Positions 23,256 through 35,879 of a stretch of DNA of 64,000 bases are shown here, piece after piece. A model generated the notes under the pieces. That model was given only the letters and a program-made list of their open reading frames with translations, had not been told where the DNA came from and searched no databases. Within the stretch, counting starts at the first letter, position 1. Each line of letters starts with the position of its first letter. This DNA comes from Hydractinia symbiolongicarpus (taxonomy: Eukaryota; Cnidaria; Hydrozoa; Anthoathecata; Hydractiniidae). The position numbers and the translations under genes were made by a program. The DNA is taken from NCBI RefSeq assembly GCF_029227915.1, contig NC_079887.1, positions 14,010,001 through 14,074,000 on the forward strand, written 5' to 3'.

Positions 23256-26200
23256 ATGAAGGTGACCGTATGCTTTGTGGACACTAAACTTGGTGTCCCT
23301 TACAAAGTAGTGGTTCCTTGTGACGAGGGGACAATAACAATCGCAGACTTATCAGACAGGGCTGCCTTGAGGTACCACAGAATATTTCCAAAGGTATAAA
23401 ATCCATAGCTACCTAAAAAAAATCCATCTTAGCTCAATCTCAAGCTAGACAATTGAAAAATATGGTCTTAAAGATATAGCTCGCCTACCTATAGAAATAT
23501 TTTATTGTGGTGCCCACTTTCACTTTCGTTTTGAAATTTATTTTCGCCAGGTAATATAGTTAAAACTTCTGCCAAAATTTCGTTGCAGAAAAGAGAATAG
23601 TGGCTTTAGGTGATGATTTTGATTAATTATTTTTATCATGGAATCACAGTCCCGATATTTACTTGCGCACGCATCTAAGTGATTATGTAATAATGCTGAT
23701 GCGCGTCGTGCATAAATGGAGGTAAAAATGTAAACAAAGTAAGCGGAAAAGTAACCTCCAATTCTGCGCGCACAGGAAAAACAAGGTACTATGATTGAGT
23801 GTATTGTATATATTTTTTGCATGCATCGGCTCCCTAATTATATTCTTGCGGTCGGATTCGCGTCATCACACTGGTTGAACCAACAATCACAGGCCATTAT
23901 TCAGGTTAAGCAGCCATTATGAAATGGTGTACAAATGATTTTTCAAGGAATTATTTTTTTTAGTCAAATCTTTAATATGTTTTAGATACTGCTTAATTTT
24001 TGCCATTTTGCGACATTTAAACGTCATTTTGCTTGTAAATTCTGTTAAATTAAGGTTGCTACCGTAAAGGTTTGACCGTGAAAATTCCATTTTGTACCCC
24101 ATCGGAGAGCAACGAAGGAGAACATTCCGATGGCAAGAATATATATAGCTATAACAATATGGAAACTGTGTCTGCAAATCTGTAACAAGTAAAGTAGATG
24201 TTTCGTGCTCCTTCAATGTAGCAGAAAAAAGCATGTCTAACTTGTTACTGTAACTTCCTGTTCAATGCACTTAGACTGGCGTCAAAATTTATCCACTTAA
24301 GGTAATTAAATGAAGGGGGGATTTTATGGCGAGTACACCTTATATATAATGATTCGGGAAAACTAACACTTGCAGCTTATTTTGCAATCAGAGGAGGTAA
24401 ACATCACACTTTAAAAGTTTATTAAGGAAAAAACACGTTTTTTCTTGATAACTTTTCTAGCCACATTTTTTTTAAAGAAAAGTACACATAAGTTGTATCT
24501 TCTTATTATTATTTTTATTATTAACGTTTCCTAAAAATTTGAAAAAAATTGATATAAAGGAAGTTAAAAAACTGGAGAAAACACGCTTTTCTCTCCTACA
24601 AACTCTTTTAAAAACACGTTTTTTACCTTCTTTCTTCCAATATTGTAAAACGATGTAGAGCTGTAGGAATGCAATTAAGTTATCGTAAAGGTGTATTTAA
24701 CTTTCTGATTTGTACGTGAAATGAAAACAATGTATCGAAATTGTAATACTGAATGTAGGCACTCTTTTTGGGCATTAAAATCCAATCATATTCTGCATAT
24801 TGAAAAGACAACTGTATGTATATTTTTTAATTTTTGCTACATTCAGGCAACAGATTGCCACTCAATTTATGTGTGACAGGCATAGTGGATATGTTCATTT
24901 TTCATTTTAGTCACTGAAAAATGGATGTCTCAAACGTTGTCACAATGTCAATAAGATTAATTTAACATCAATAGCCTATAATTTAAATTAATGAAGCCAT
25001 TACATTGCATTTAAAACTTTAGAGCCAAACAATTTGAAAACAAGTTGGTGATGTCAGCTATTTTTTACCACATGGGTAACTGGATACCACCTAGGACTAA
25101 AATTGTCAAAACCAGGCCAATTTATCCTATCTGGAATTGACGGGTTTATGACATTATCAAAAAGTAACTGGGCCAATCAAGTAGTTTAAAAATAATGGAC
25201 CATGGAATGTCATGTATATAGTTGTGCCAGTGGGGCCAAACATGGGGTTATGTGTATCAACTAAACTTAGTCCTTTTTCTCATCACTGCAGGTTGAAGAA
25301 GAAAGACAGATTCAGTTTTTAAAAACTTTAAAGGAAGGAGCAATACTTGATCCATCTGACCTTGTAAAAGATGTACTTGATGACAGAGAATTGGTAGGTT
25401 TTGTTTCATACAAAAAGAGCTTTTTAAACAACTTAGAGCATTGTTTTACAGATATTTTCCTTATTTTGTTGCTTACCATAATAACATGTTTTCAGGGAGA
25501 ATATTGCTTTTATATCATCCTTAATTAATTACCTTAGTTGATTTTTTTCATAAACCATTCATTTATTTTTGAATACAAACTCCCTCTTTAATAATCAAGA
25601 CAGAAACAACACAGAAACAAACAATGCGTTGGCCTGCAAAGATCCAGAAAACAGGAAAATAAGCTAGTTAACGTCAGCAAAAACAAGTGTAGTTTGATTT
25701 GTTGGATCTAACTGAATAACCTACACTCGTCAATGTTCACAAATGAACTTATAGGATAATTTTACTTGTGAACATTGATGAGTGTGGTGCATATATCTAA
25801 TATGGAAAGACCGTAACTGATTGCTTTTTTAATATGACCATGGAAATTTGACCTTTAATATTCCAATAATATTCTGAATAAGAATTAACCAAAACTGGAT
25901 TTTTACATTTAAAGTTACTGATAATATTGTTCTTGCAATAAATGCGAAAAAATTTTCATCGGCAAAATTTTACCAACAAAAATTGGTCTGTCTAGGGGGT
26001 GGTACATTTTAAATATCATGTGGCTTGGAGATTTTGACTCCTAAATTCAAATTTCTTTTAAAAAATAACATAGTTATTGTCAGTTTTAAGTACACATTTT
26101 TTAAAGTTAACATTTTTGTATTTAATCTGAATGTTTCTTTATCTTTTGAAGCATGTTCCAAATTTTTTCTAATTGAACACTTTTCAACAAGAATTTTTAT

Positions 26201-29200
26201 CAGTTTTTTTATTTTTTTACATCAATCTATATAAGGCTTGTGTTTCTTATAAAAATATTTTTAGGAAAAAAGAAAATGTGTACTTATTATATCTGAAAAT
26301 TAAAAAAGTTAAAAGGTTTACTCAATATCACGCTGATAAAGATCACAACATTTGCGCCTTAACCAAATAAATCCTTAATTACCCCTAGCTGTTTTAATAT
26401 AAATTTTATTTTGACCACGTCCATAAAGTCAATGTATTAGATTGCAGTCACTGTTTTTTAATTGAAGCTAATCACTCAGAGCGAGACCAAACTTGCTGGT
26501 CTGAAAAGGGTTTTATACTAGCAGGTTGATGACGTCTTCAAAAAGTGTTTAAACAACATCTCTGCAACTGCCTGTCAAAAGTACATAATTTTATATATTT
26601 TCTTGATCAGTGTTTTGAGCTCTTCCAAAAAGTGAGGACAGGTTATTAAGTCCTGTTGCCATTGCCAAGTTAATATTGTCTTTCTGATCAAGTGGATTGT
26701 TTCATGGGCTATGCAGCAATATTTTTTTTAGGTGTGTGCATGTTTCAATGAAGAACAACTTCATTCACAGACTTCTTCAGATGTCCAAGAAATTTGTTCA
26801 AATGAAATTGGTAAAAATGAAAGTGTTTTGAATTGATTACTTTACAGTATACATATTACCTAATAGAACAAATAGTATAGAGTTGGGCCTGTACAAAATC
26901 AAAACACATAAACTTGAAACTTGAAATAAATCACAAGAAATAAACCGAGGGTTTTAGTGGCACAATCTTTTGTCTTCTTTAATAAGGTGCAGAAACTTTC
27001 GCCAATTTGGTCAAGATTTGTGAAATTCGCAAAAGTATCTGCCTGAAAAAGTTACTTCAATTAAATTGCTTTTGAAAAGCACTGTTTTATTTCCGAAATC
27101 TTTTACCAAATTAATTCATGCCAAAAATTAGGTATTTTGTCAGCACTGTATTTTTGTGTAATTATTATAAACAATATTTATATTTATTATTTCGTTATTT
27201 TCAGTTACTGATGAGCAAGTTATTGTGCTTGAACAACCAACCCAAGAAAAACTGAATCAAGAGGTACATTATTATTTTTCTGTTTGTATTTTTTCTGTTA
27301 ATGCCTGTCTGTGTTTCATAAAAGTTTTTGAGAAAATACAGTTCAAGTAAAAAAAACACATTGTATATTTTGCCTGAAACTCGGAATTTTACGATTTTGT
27401 TCTTGTTCTTTGTGGGGGTGGGGGTTAAACTTTCCCAAAAATTGAGCTGCGCAAAATACCTTTACAGTGTTATTGCGCGAAAATTAATACGCGTGAAATA
27501 AATTTATTTGGTATGAACAAGGCACTTTCAAGAAGTCATGCTAATTAAACATGAATTTTATTTTTTTATTTCATACAGCATACCTATTCATCAACTACAT
27601 CCTTACAAGATAAAAACGCAACGATAGATGAAGAAATTATAGTGTACAGGTAAGAAAATTGGTTTACATTTGTTCAGATACGTGGTAAAGTATTAAGGGA
27701 ATCAATGACTATTGGATAAAACGTTTCTAAAACTACAAAAATAATAGATTTGCTTAAAAATCATGGAAAATTGAAGTGAAATTGATTAAAGTAAATTTTC
27801 CCTTATCCTGCTATATTTTTTTTCAAAAAAAATTAATCTTTTGCTAAAAATTTAAAATCTAATGGTCTCAGGTGAAGTTTTTGCGATTTTTGAGACTGTT
27901 AACTATTTTTCGCAAAAAAATAGTTGAAAATCGCGAAAACGTGTGCCTACTTTCTGCCCACATTTTAGTCTTGTGTGGCTCTTTTCAAAATTAATATTTA
28001 TCCTTTATCTTTTATTTTTACCTCCTAAGACATTTCTGAAAGTTAAAAGTGCCCCACTTTATGTCTAACGTTGTTGTTCTACTTTTTTAGATGTGGCGTG
28101 TGTGACGAGATACTTCCCACAAAAGATTCCTTAATCACGCACCAAACTCTTCACAATCAACAGGACTTGCATAAATGCCCAAAATGTCCCCGTTTTTTTA
28201 GTCAGCAGGGTAATTTAGAACAACACATGCGTTGCCATGGTCGCAAGAAGCCACGTGATGTGGCTTGCACTGTTTGTGGTAAGGTGTTGAAAAATCCAGA
28301 TAACTTGAAGAGACATATGTATATACATACAGGTGAGCTTTTATGTTGTCGTACTTAATCTTTTTAAATTAACACCAGTCGTTAACCCGTATAAAAATCC
28401 ACGTGGTCGTCCGTCTTTAAATTACACGCTATTTCGTGTGCCCGTTGTACAACACTTTTCTTGTAGACAGACAGACAAACAAACAAAGGCTATTATTACA
28501 CGGGTTCGCCTACCCTGTATTTATCGCATTTATCTTGCGCAGAAACAGACAGACGGAATACGTAAGAGATTACCACAAGCAGTGGTTTCGAATTGCTCGG
28601 CAGATTTTGTGAAATCTGCGAGAGTAAAAGTCGCGTTGTATTTGAACTTTTATACATTTCCATTACATTCTTCTGTTATTTTCTAATCATTTTAAGCGTG
28701 TCGTTGCAACACTTTTACATGTGCACGTTATAAACCTAAAATCGGAGAACCCTGTGCAAGTTTTTTGATTCAGGTCAAAAGTCAGCTAAGTTACCCCCCG
28801 ACGTGACAAAAATTTAAAAAAAAGGCTGCTGTCGCTGTGTGGACACACATGTTTTACAAACTTGTATTGTCATCTATTTGTTCACCTTCCACGTTTAGAC
28901 GAACGTCCATTCGCTTGTCCTGAGTGTGGCAAAGGTTTTCGTGCGAAATCCGACCTCCGCGTGCATATCAGAATCCACACAGGTGAACGCCCGTATTGGT
29001 GCCCTGTGAGTGGGTGTGGCAAGGCTTTCAACGACCGCTCCTCGTTTCGGAGACACAAAATGGTACATGCAGTCGGTAGGAACGAATCTCGTAGTTTGCC
29101 AGGCCCTACTGTCCCTGTATTTACTCAGCTGCAAGCCACGACTGATAAGTTTAAAAAGATGAAATCTACTGTCGTCGAGAAAGGTGATTTTTTTGTGTGA

Positions 29201-30181
29201 TCTTTTTTTACTTGCAAAACGTCTGTAAAGAATGAGGTATTTAATAAAAAAGCCTTTCTTCCTCATGTGAAGAAAAAGCTGGAATAGTTGAAAAAAAGCC
29301 TGATTTTGTTGTAGATAGCGGTGGTGGTGTCGTTGTGGTTGTTGTTTTTGTTGTTGTTGTTGCTGTTTGTTGTTGTTGTTGTTGTTCTTTACAAGTGTGC
29401 TAGTTAGCACATACTTTAGGGCCAAACTGAAATTAGGCATATCACAAGTTTATCCTTACATCGGCATTTCAAGTATTCACCTTTAAAAAACGATTTCATT
29501 TTCAGCATAGAAATATGCTACTACTAAACCACAGAATTTCTTTCTTAAAAATTACTGCGTGCGTTTCTAAGAAGGTGAAAACTAGTCGCCATACGCACTA
29601 TTATTTGTTAAAATTGCTTACGTTTGGACATTGTCCTGTGTATTTATAATGTTTTAGGGCAAACTCCAGCAACACCAATGTCACTAGAAGAATTACTGGT
29701 TACAAGCAAAAATCTGAACATTGTGAAGGACGGCTCAGAAAACATTCCAAACAAAGTGGAAACGGCTAATCAGCATATAGCAGCCGTCAGTGATGACGAC
29801 AGCTTGCAAGGGGCTCTATACGTCATCGTAACGTCAAACGTTCCGGCAGCCGGAACGACTGTTTCATCAGAGCTCCCTGTTACGAACTTTACAAGTTTAC
29901 TGCAGTGTAAGCAATGCTTTGAGATTTGCACCGATAAAGAAACGATGAAGCTACATATACACAAGCACATTAATACGCTTAATCACGGAACGTATGTAGA
30001 AAATGAAAATCAGACAGGAAGCCCTGTTATACGCGACCCGATTAATACCTTAGTAACTGATTGTGGAGAGGATAGCCGACAAATGTCTGACGTTGAACAA
30101 AGCAAACAGCAGTTGGATGATAGTATTTCGGAACAAATAAATGTGATTTCAAGCGAATTGTTGAGGGAAGAGCAAATGTAG
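23256..30181 (+). CDS. PAR-3-type N-terminal domain fused to six C2H2 zinc fingers, 8 exons, 499 aa
   Basis: Exons: 23256-23393, 25292-25393, 26732-26810, 27205-27263, 27579-27649, 28091-28332, 28899-29183 and 29658-30181. Phases agree and sum to 1500 nt. Residues 1-90 resemble the PAR-3 CR1 oligomerisation domain (PB1-like): the start MKVTVCF, then KVVVPCDEG, and later [16 protein letters not shown] followed by LVCACFNEE. This parallels the family pattern GGILDLDDILCDVADD and VFDE. A short acidic linker follows. Then come C2H2 fingers at about 151-171, 175-200, 205-228, 235-258 and 263-288 (the fifth uses C-x4-C), and a lone sixth at about 409-431 after a Q/S/T-rich spacer. No PDZ domain or aPKC-binding motif appears, so it is not PAR-3 itself. 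The likely role, by inference, is a nuclear DNA-binding protein that self-assembles through its N-terminus. AATAAA at 30233 marks the 3' end. What else it could be: two genes wrongly joined, although the phases argue against that. Confidence 0.8.
24955..25145 (-). repeat. Dispersed repeat copy (shared with 44870-45065)
   Basis: The reverse complement of this intronic stretch matches 44870-45065 with moderate divergence. Shared blocks include AGTTACCCA, GACATCACCA / GACGTCACCA and AATGGCTTCA followed by TTAATTTAA-like sequence. There is no coding frame. It lies in the first intron of the PAR3-zinc-finger gene. Confidence 0.55.
25720..25788. mobile_element. Small foldback element
   Basis: ACACTCGTCAATGTTCACAA and TTGTGAACATTGATGAGTGT are near-perfect inverted arms around about 26 bp. 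It is intronic with no coding capacity. Confidence 0.65.
26500..26625 (-). repeat. Dispersed repeat copy (shared with 44765-44880)
   Basis: The reverse complement reads AAACACTGATCAAGAAAATA, then a TGTACTTTTGACA block, GCAGAGAT and GACGTCAT, in the same order as 44775-44875. With the copy at 24955 this shows a dispersed family of at least about 300 bp. Confidence 0.55.
28375..28562 (-). mobile_element. Decayed short Helitron copies in zinc-finger gene intron
   Basis: On the minus strand the block ends in CGGGTTAACGACTGG followed by T, close to the CGGGTTAACGACTAG end seen intact at 48748. It contains the family's GTCTGTCTGTCT tract and an AATAGCC motif. A second partial copy (CAGACAGACGG) abuts it. 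CTAG has become CTGG, so the copy is old. Confidence 0.5.
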
Positions 30182-30232
30182 CTAATTTTTGTTATCCATT
30201 GTCTCTTCGTTTAAGTTCTCGTTTCTTTTTTA

Positions 30233-30238
30233 AATAAA
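30233..30238 (+). promoter_or_regulatory. Poly(A) signal of PAR3-zinc-finger gene
   Basis: An AATAAA hexamer lies 52 bases past the stop codon, preceded by a T-rich stretch. It sits at a normal distance for a terminal exon. Confidence 0.5.
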
Positions 30239-31204
30239 TCTAAGTAGCGCTGATCAAAAATCAATGAAGCAACTCCTTTGTGCTTCTTCGAAAACATTGG
30301 TGATAAATTCGACGATTAAAAAAAGATTTTTTTACAAACTTCAGCGAAAACCGTATGAAGCTGTCCTTTGAAAGGTTTATTTCGTTATCTCTGTCCAACT
30401 TTTTTGTTACCATTGGCTTACTACGGGGGTCAGTGTGGGTTGAACCCATTGTGACGGGTGAAATACGTTCTAGTGCACATCTATAAAGTAGCTTTCCAAC
30501 GATGGTGAACATTCGGAAAGGAACCCCCTGTAAAATAAAGATAAAGTTGGAATTCCCACTCGATCCATCATCTTTGCGGCAGAAATAATGTACTTCGTGT
30601 GGAAATACAAAATATTTATCTCATTGATAGTTGCAGTGACACAATAGTGACACAAAATCGACATTTAGGATACGATAAGCAACATCAGTTTACATATCAA
30701 CTATTCATCTTTGTATCTTTTTGCACCTTGATAATTATTTCAACTTTTTCTTACTTTTCGCAGAATTTATTTGTCCGATTTGCTCCGAAATGTGCGAAAA
30801 AACACAGTGCAAACATCAAAAATAAATTCCCAAAAATGTCTTCCCTTAAGAAGTCTATTATATTGCAGAGATTCGAGTACTCATTATGTGATCTGGATTT
30901 TTTTTAGATGATTATTGCTTTGTTGTTTTTCTGCATTAACTTCTCTTGCTTTCTATCTTCCGTATCCACGATGTATATAATGTCTGTTTGTAAAAGTATC
31001 CATCACAACAGTTAAATTTATAATTTACTGACAGCAACAACAATGACAAAAATGTGACCTTAGAAAATATTGTGCAAAAATACGAGTGTTTTCCTGCTTG
31101 GTCGATCATATTGAGTAAACATTGAGCATAAAAAATGCGCATCATGTGATTCTCTTTAAGTTCTCTTGAATATGTGTCTCGGTAGATATGAAGAATTGCT
31201 ATAA

Positions 31205-31470
31205 GTAAGTAACGGGAAGTTTTAACGTCCCTGGGGATTTCATCCTAACGGTTGGCTCTTCCTCCCCTCAGACTGTAACTATGTTACATTACCGCCAGAG
31301 ATGCGTATAGCATTGCTCTAACTTGCTTGCCTGCCACACAAGCCGGTTAGCGGTCAGTAGATGGCACCAATTGAACTGACAGCACTGAATTTAAAGTGCG
31401 CTGGTATGGGGACCGGAACCTGAAACCTTATGATTAGAAGTCGAATGCGCTACAACTACACCATCTCCGC
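31205..31470 (-). mobile_element. tRNA-derived SINE
   Basis: Reading the minus strand from 31470, the head GCGGAGATGGTGTAGTTGTA carries a polymerase III A box (TGGTGTAGTTG), and GGTTCCGGTCC at 31420-31410 fits a B box about 35 bases further on, as in a tRNA. A non-tRNA body of about 170 bp follows and ends in a short TTAC/CTTA repeat near 31205, as SINE tails do. The tRNA 3' acceptor arm is missing, so it is not a working tRNA gene. Confidence 0.7.
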
Positions 31471-32231
31471 TATATATATACCCTTTGAAACATTTTTCTT
31501 ATGAGTATTAAATTCTGCAATTATTCAACCATGCATCAATAAATTGCTAAGCAACAACAATAATACTAAGAGAGCGTGCTAGCTATTATGAGAAGTTCCT
31601 GATGTAGCAGATAGTTGACAAAAATATATATTAAACTAAATGACATTTTTAACTCGTATTTCATGGTAACCGATGAGATGATCGAAGAGTTACTGGTAAA
31701 CTTGTTTTTTTTTAAGAAATTAGTTGTAAGAACGTTGAGGCTGGATGGATATTGTAAAAATTAAGAACATGTTAAAACAAGATAATGTACTGCTATATTT
31801 TCTTAGGTAACTTCAACTAATTATTGTCTCTCAATATATTCAACATAAATATTAAATTTCGACGAAAGTTTAGTCCGACCAAACAACAAAACAAAAATTT
31901 AAAAAAACAATTCTATTCTCTGAGTAACAAAAATTTTCCCACAATACAAAAGAGTTCCATGGTCTTTAAAGAAAGATTATTTTAGATTTGTGTAGGTGCA
32001 ACAAATATATTCCAATCACTTTCCGAAGAAGTTTTAAACCTTTTTCAAACCGATGATGTGCTTCTGTTGTTCCCGCTATCGAATACCATTTCTTTATTAT
32101 TAAACAGATGTTTATAAAGATCAACGACTCAAGATGTGCGTGTAATGGGTTCAAATGAAATGATTTTGAAATGATTTTGATGTCAGCCTTGATATTTCAA
32201 TGAAAACAAATCCTTGTATTTACAGTTTTTT

Positions 32232-32345
32232 TTGCAACTGGTAGCCTAGTGATAAAGCTTTCGATTCCAGTGCGAGAGGTCTTTCTTCTTCTGAGAATAT
32301 CGAAGGTGTGCAGGTTCCTCACCCAGTGGAATCAGTTTCAATGTT
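32232..32345 (+). mobile_element. Possible second tRNA-related SINE head
   Basis: GGTAGCCTAGTGATAAAGC resembles a tRNA A-box region and GCAGGTTCCTCACCC a weak B box, but they are spaced further apart than in a tRNA. The TTTA run at about 32383-32420 may be its tail. Evidence is limited to these motifs. Confidence 0.3.
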
Positions 32346-32382
32346 GCGTTTCAAAAAAAGTCTGCTTGTGTTTTTGTGTTTG

Positions 32383-32384
32383 TT

Positions 32385-32419
<35 letters not shown>

Positions 32420-32421
32420 TT
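32383..32421. repeat. (TTTA)n microsatellite
   Basis: About nine or ten consecutive TTTA units. Confidence 0.9.
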
Positions 32422-33570
32422 TTCAAAATCAGGAAAATAATAATTTGTTCAACACTTACACATACATATTTTGTTAAGGCAAAACATGATTCAATAATAA
32501 CACGTGATTCTACAAGACGGGTGACACTTCACAGAAGTCATGTCTCGGATTCTCACTGGATAGTGCTTTGTTGCACTCACTGCGTATTCAAGCCTTACCG
32601 GGTTATGCTGTTCATCCCCCAGATACTCTTTGTTTTGGGAACGAGATTGCTGCTACTTGCCGTGCTGTCGAAAGGCCGCAACAAGGGATGGGATGTAGGG
32701 CGAAAGAAGGATGCCTCAGCACAGCAGCTTTTTGAATCTGGTGAACATTTGGCTTATGCACGTTTTTTTTATAAGCAACACAAAATTTTTACTGAGTTTC
32801 AATGTGGATTAAGTTTCTTCAATGCTATCTGTGACTTACTTGTTTCTTATTGAATATCTGCATGGGGATCTCCAGATTACGTTTTGCTTGTTTCAGTTAG
32901 GCAGATATGCCAATTAAATTTTAACCTCTATTGTCGTATAAAACGTCGTATACCTTCCAGAACAAGAAAAGTCTCGAAAACTATCGTTATTTTTATAGTA
33001 TCCATTGTTTGTCCTTTTTCTGTTAATTAATTCATTGCCTGTTGGTTACAAGGGGCTTTATTTTCTAAAGAATTAGAGCCCAGTGTTGCTCTATGATGTT
33101 AAATAAAGAAAAGTCTGTTGTAAGCCTGTGTACCTAATGTTGTTGGTTATTATATTTAAACTCAAGTTTGCATACTTGCATAATAGATTAGATTTCGCGT
33201 GGATTAGATTTTGCTGTTTTCGCGAAAATAAGTCCATGCGAAATGTTTGAAGTAAAGTTTGTCCTCGAAATGAATCCACGCTAAATATGAATATATTAAT
33301 TGTCTGCGAAATTTAATTTTAGAGAAAGATAATCTAAGACTATATTCGTAGATGAAATCTGCTAAGTGTACTGTTACCAGCGACACCATATTGGATGTTT
33401 GCAAGAGGTCGAGAGTCAAAACTCACGGCACACGACATACCTAAACATAATAAATAAAACTACGTGAGCTGAATGTATTACATCCACGAAAATTAGTCCA
33501 CGCAAAATATACCATGGACGTGTCTCCCGCTAAACTGAATCCTCGCTAAATTCGGCGATTCTTGATTCCT

Positions 33571-33671
33571 AATCTCGATTCCAGGGCCTGTAGCAGTTTT
33601 AGTAAGAGGATAAAACGCGTACGCGTTTCATCTTATATCGAAAAAATGCTACAGGCCCTGGGATCGAGGTT
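33571..33671. mobile_element. Foldback MITE, CCTCGTCCC family
   Basis: The left arm AATCTCGATTCCAGGGCCTG and the right arm CAGGCCCTGGGATCGAGGTT are inverted copies. The interior has AAACGCGTACGCGTTT at its centre. The outer motif matches the elements at 4883 and 5598, which shows one family. Confidence 0.75.
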
Positions 33672-35879
33672 GTCCTGATTCCCATTTGTCGAGGCTGTTA
33701 TAATTACTGTCAAAATATATTTTGGACTACTGTAAGAGAACGGGAGTAATTATCTTTTATAGATGATTGTCCTACTGTGACTACTTAAAGTAAGACTTTC
33801 TTTTAAGACAATAAGAAAGTTGTTTCGCATAACAAATAAATAGAAAAGATTCTGTTTGTTTCCGATTAAACCGTATTAATCCAATGAAAACTTATAACGG
33901 GAGGCTCAGCTTATTATCCTTTTCATCCTGTTCTTTTAACTAATATTTAACATTATTAAAAAAGCTCCGGAAAGCCATATTGAGACATTTTTAAAATATT
34001 AAATTAGCATAGCACAACTATTTCATTGTATCAGGACAAAACTTGTCCTGCGTGGTCGTAAACGCTAGGTGATGCAATACCTCGATTACACGCCTCCTAA
34101 GTGAAGCGCCTGTATTTAAAGACTGGATTTTCTAATTAAGGGTAGGGTTTTATACAGCGCTTATATTAGACGATCTCTTTATGCGTATTAGCAATAATTT
34201 TCCACACTAAGCTAAAAGAAGGGATTTAATCAGAATGGTAAGAAACCATATTGTTATTGGAGACTAAATAGCTCACACTAAGCACATATTAAAAGCCCTC
34301 TTCTCTCTGTTTCAGTAATTAACGTCCTCTCGAATACCTGTATGTCTTAATGTCTTGATTAAAAGTCCCCGCCTTTGACTAGACGCCCACCCGTAAACTG
34401 GAAATTTCTAATAAACGCCTTCTTCTTTTAGACTAATGAACGCTGCTGAAATGCATAGTGAATTATTAAGGCATTAGAGGAATTAGCATTGACATTATCC
34501 AGAGTTTGAGACTAGCTATGTATGTTTAAATAAAACCGATAAATAGTCACAATATAAAAAGTTGAACCTAGATAAACACCCTTCCCCCTTTTTAAAATAA
34601 ACATCCCTTCCAACCTTAAAATATCACCATCCCCCTCCCCTCCCCTCTTTCTTTCTTAAATCAAATGCCCCTCCACTCTCAAAATGAGCAACCACCCTCA
34701 AAGTAAACGTTGCCCCTCTCCTCTTAAAAAAAATGCTTACTTTGAATTTACCCTAAAATATTTAGTCAATTAAAAGTCAGATCGAAAGATGTAAAAAACA
34801 ATTATGTACCATATCATCTGGGAGGGAGGGAAAAGAGTAGGACAATAAAATATATGCGAAGAATAATTAGATTTTTTGTTATATTTTTTATCATTGTCAC
34901 TTGTATGACAACGACCCCAGGTAGTAATGAACAAATGAACATTTCATGAACATTTCATGACCATTTCATGACAACTATAGTTCCCTCACACACACGATCT
35001 TACACAATGTGTCATGCTATCATATTGTTATTTCCGGTTAATTCCGTTTGACTTCGGTTAGGTGTGTGTTTCTGTCCTTGTTCTTGTATCCTTCGGATGT
35101 AATAAGAAGCAAACTGCCACATCGTAAATTTGTGGTATTTTAGCTTGTTGCAAAACAAACATCGTTCTTTATGTTTTTGTTCTTGTTTTTAAATATCAGT
35201 TTCAGCATGCTATACGTTGCATTTAGATCTTGTTGCGGTTGAACTTACGTGTGTGGATATTTACGGGATGGTTTGAGCTGTGACTAAATATCTTGCTTTA
35301 CAAGAAATAGAAAGAAGCACTGTAAATATTCGAGAAATGATTTCATGGGCCGGAGCTTTATTGAGGGGAGGGTACTAGCGAGTAAGTAATGGTGTAAAAT
35401 TTAAATCTGGGAGCATTTTAGCAGGCTCACTATTTATAATCTGAGTTTGTTTGCAAGAAATGTGGATGCCAAAACTACTTTGTACTGAGACGCACGAAAT
35501 AGCGATACACGATATATGCACGATTACCGAAAATATTTGTCGATTTCTTCACGGGGCTAGGTGATATATTCAAAATGCGACTGACAAGTGTTTACTTCAT
35601 AAATATATTCACTAGACATAATTTTAAACACAAATATCTCCAAAATCGTTAGTATTTGAATAAATTCTCCATTGCAGACTCGATTTGTAAATAATATGCA
35701 TAAGTAAGCTGCAGCAAATGTAACTGCTGATGATGAAAAGCCCAAAGACAGTTGTAAAACAGAAAAATTACACATTTTTAAATTTTTTTTTTTCACTGAA
35801 CATTTCGAATCTGCCTTACAAACTTTTAAATGAAGAAATTATCGCTACAACTTAACCTTTCCAATTCGCTGAATTCATG

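Noticed and set aside
23538-24234. Minus-strand ORFs in the first intron of the PAR3-zinc-finger gene
   Set aside because: Short, antisense, without family resemblance or splice context.
28895-29440. 181-codon minus ORF over the zinc-finger exon
   Set aside because: It is antisense to the C2H2 exon and then runs into a CAA/GTT simple repeat (QQQQ). No domain was seen.
31410-31470. Functional tRNA gene
   Set aside because: A and B boxes are present, but the acceptor stem does not pair and a SINE body follows, so it is read as a SINE.
32308-32853. 181-codon plus ORF
   Set aside because: It starts in SINE-like sequence and runs through a TTTA microsatellite (FIYLFIYLFI). No conserved domain was seen.
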